From G963663315 sp965208975 (GTDB lineage: Bacteria; Pseudomonadota; Gammaproteobacteria; Arenicellales; Poriferihabitantaceae), in contig CBDBQH010000003.1 of NCBI GenBank assembly GCA_965208975.1, forward strand, positions 1,426,001 to 1,490,000: a stretch of DNA of 64,000 bases. The letters are read 5' to 3'. The notes beneath the pieces are model-generated. The model was not told where the DNA came from, ran no database searches, and saw only the letters and a list, made by a program, of their open reading frames with translations. Shown here in pieces: positions 62,855 through 64,000 of the stretch. The translations under genes and the position numbers were made by a program. Numbering within the stretch: the stretch's first letter is position 1; each line of letters begins with the position of its first letter.

Positions 62855-64000
62855 CTACAGTATGTACCGCGACAGATCCTGATCATCTGCGAGGTCTTGC
62901 AGATGCCGCTCCACATAGTCAACATCAATACAGACGCTTTGACCGGACTTGTCGGCCGCTTCGAATGAGACGGTTTCCAGCAGGCGCTCCATCACGGTAT
63001 GCAGTCTGCGGGCGCCGATGTTTTCGGTTTGCTCGTTTACCTGCCAGGCGACTTCGGCAATGCGCCCGACTCCCTGTTCCGTGAATTCGAGTTGCAGACC
63101 TTCGGTGGCCATTAACGCCTGGTATTGTTCGGTCAATGAGGCATCCGGTTCGGTCAGTATTCGCACGAAGTCACTACTGTTCAGCGCTTGCAATTCGACA
63201 CGGATCGGGAGGCGGCCCTGTAATTCAGGAATGAGATCCGATGGTTTGGTCAATTGAAACGCGCCGGATGCGATGAACAGGATATGGTCGGTTTTTACCA
63301 TTCCGTATTTTGTCGACACGGTCGAGCCTTCGACCAGAGGCAGCAGGTCCCGTTGCACCCCTTCCCGTGAGGCGTCGACACCGCCTTGTGTTGCGCTGGA
63401 ACGGCTGACGATCTTGTCGATCTCATCCAGGAAAACGATTCCATTTTGCTCAACCTTGTCCAGCGCCTGCACCCGGACTTCTTCTTCGTTGATCAGTTTT
63501 GCCACTTCTTCTTCGGTCAACAACCTTAACGCTTCCGCTACGGGAACTTTACGGGTGGTTTTCTTCTGCCCACTCATGTTCTGGAACAGTCCCTGGAGTT
63601 GATGGGTCATTTCTTCCATTCCAGGGGGCGCCATGATTTCCACGCCAATGGATGTGTTGCTGACCTCAATTTCTATTTCCTTGGTATCCAGCTTTCCCTC
63701 GCGCAGCATTTTCCTGAATTTCTGGCGGGCGGCGCCATCGTCATTAACAGGCTCTCCGCGAGCGGGCGGCAACAGTATATCCAGAACAATTTCCTCGGCC
63801 ATATCCTCGGACTTGTTCCTGACTTTTCCCATGGCCTGTTCGCGGGTCATTTTCAGGGACATGTCCATCAGGTCACGGATAATCGAATCCACTTCCCTAC
63901 CGACATACCCTACTTCGGTGAATTTGGTCGCTTCGACTTTTATGAATGGCGCGTTGGCCAGTTTCGCCAATCGTCGGGCGATTTCGGTCTTTCCCACTCC
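62855..64000 (-). CDS. hslU: ATP-dependent protease ATPase subunit HslU (5' end outside window)
   Basis: The frame is open to the window edge and enters at the Walker A motif (GVGKTEIARRLAKLANAPF), so about 60 N-terminal residues lie outside. VEATKFTEVGYVGREVDSI follows, then the I-domain, Walker B (NGIVFLDEIDKI), and the C-terminal ENIGARRLHTVMERLLE and LSRYIL end that fits into HslV. It unfolds substrates for the HslV peptidase. hslV should lie just beyond the right edge. Confidence 0.96.
   Translation of the reverse strand, partial: GVGKTEIARRLAKLANAPFIKVEATKFTEVGYVGREVDSIIRDLMDMSLKMTREQAMGKVRNKSEDMAEEIVLDILLPPARGEPVNDDGAARQKFRKMLREGKLDTKEIEIEVSNTSIGVEIMAPPGMEEMTHQLQGLFQNMSGQKKTTRKVPVAEALRLLTEEEVAKLINEEEVRVQALDKVEQNGIVFLDEIDKIVSRSSATQGGVDASREGVQRDLLPLVEGSTVSTKYGMVKTDHILFIASGAFQLTKPSDLIPELQGRLPIRVELQALNSSDFVRILTEPDASLTEQYQALMATEGLQLEFTEQGVGRIAEVAWQVNEQTENIGARRLHTVMERLLETVSFEAADKSGQSVCIDVDYVERHLQDLADDQDLSRYIL

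Overview
The window looks like a chromosomal segment of a gammaproteobacterium, probably marine or host-associated and probably uncultured. The evidence is gene content and order: a gmk-rpoZ-spoT operon, djlA, an E. coli-type rpoH, uvrD, polA, a full accA, and hslU at the right edge. The catabolic genes suggest life on organic osmolytes and methylated compounds: a non-pyrrolysine MttB-family protein, a choline-dehydrogenase-like GMC oxidoreductase, an ectoine-hydrolase-like M24 protein, a taurine:pyruvate-aminotransferase-like enzyme and a homocysteine methyltransferase fusion. I saw no rRNA, tRNA, CRISPR array or intact insertion sequence.

Layout. 1-0.9 kb: 5' part of a secreted Calx-beta-type protein that runs off the left edge. 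0.9-1.8 kb: gene-free, packed with nested palindromic repeats and a 20-copy CTTG microsatellite. 1.8-8.7 kb: homocysteine methyltransferase fusion, SDR, bcp, accA, tilS, djlA, smpB. 8.8-19 kb: GMC oxidoreductase and pncB, MttB-family protein, GFA-family protein, CinA-like protein, and a serA-serC-DUF1015 operon. 19.3-27.2 kb: class V aminotransferase, M24 peptidase-like enzyme, SDR and ThDP enzyme, then sufS-sufE and the ectoine-hydrolase-like gene. 27.4-29 kb: a lone DNA methyltransferase. 29.2-34.4 kb: a minus-strand operon gmk-rpoZ-spoT-LMW phosphatase-YkuD-nagZ, joining the stringent response to cytoplasmic peptidoglycan recycling. 34.6-38.3 kb: a TIGR01777-type epimerase, a type III restriction gene in ruins, a class III aminotransferase and a second repeat cluster. 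38.3-47.2 kb: uvrD, a two-component system of the dedicated-sortase type (without a sortase here), polA and a chorismate-lyase-like gene.

47.2-61 kb is a defence and toxin island. It holds a GmrSD-like DUF262/DUF1524 protein, a PD-(D/E)XK nuclease-like protein, a small membrane protein, hipBA, a Dam-family methyltransferase with what looks like the stub of an EcoRV-type endonuclease, a complete EcoRII-type restriction-modification system with vsr, and a protein with a HEPN-like motif. The most striking pattern is that the same C-terminal module (DUF5655-like) and the same roughly 110-bp tail follow two unrelated nuclease-type proteins. A third truncated copy follows a membrane-protein gene, and a fourth fragment of the tail precedes hipBA. 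A fossil of the hipA 3' end lies in front of the first nuclease gene. The island therefore reads as an array of exchangeable defence genes built by recombination in shared tails.

61-64 kb returns to housekeeping: rpoH, a PlsC-type acyltransferase and hslU, cut by the window edge inside its Walker A motif.
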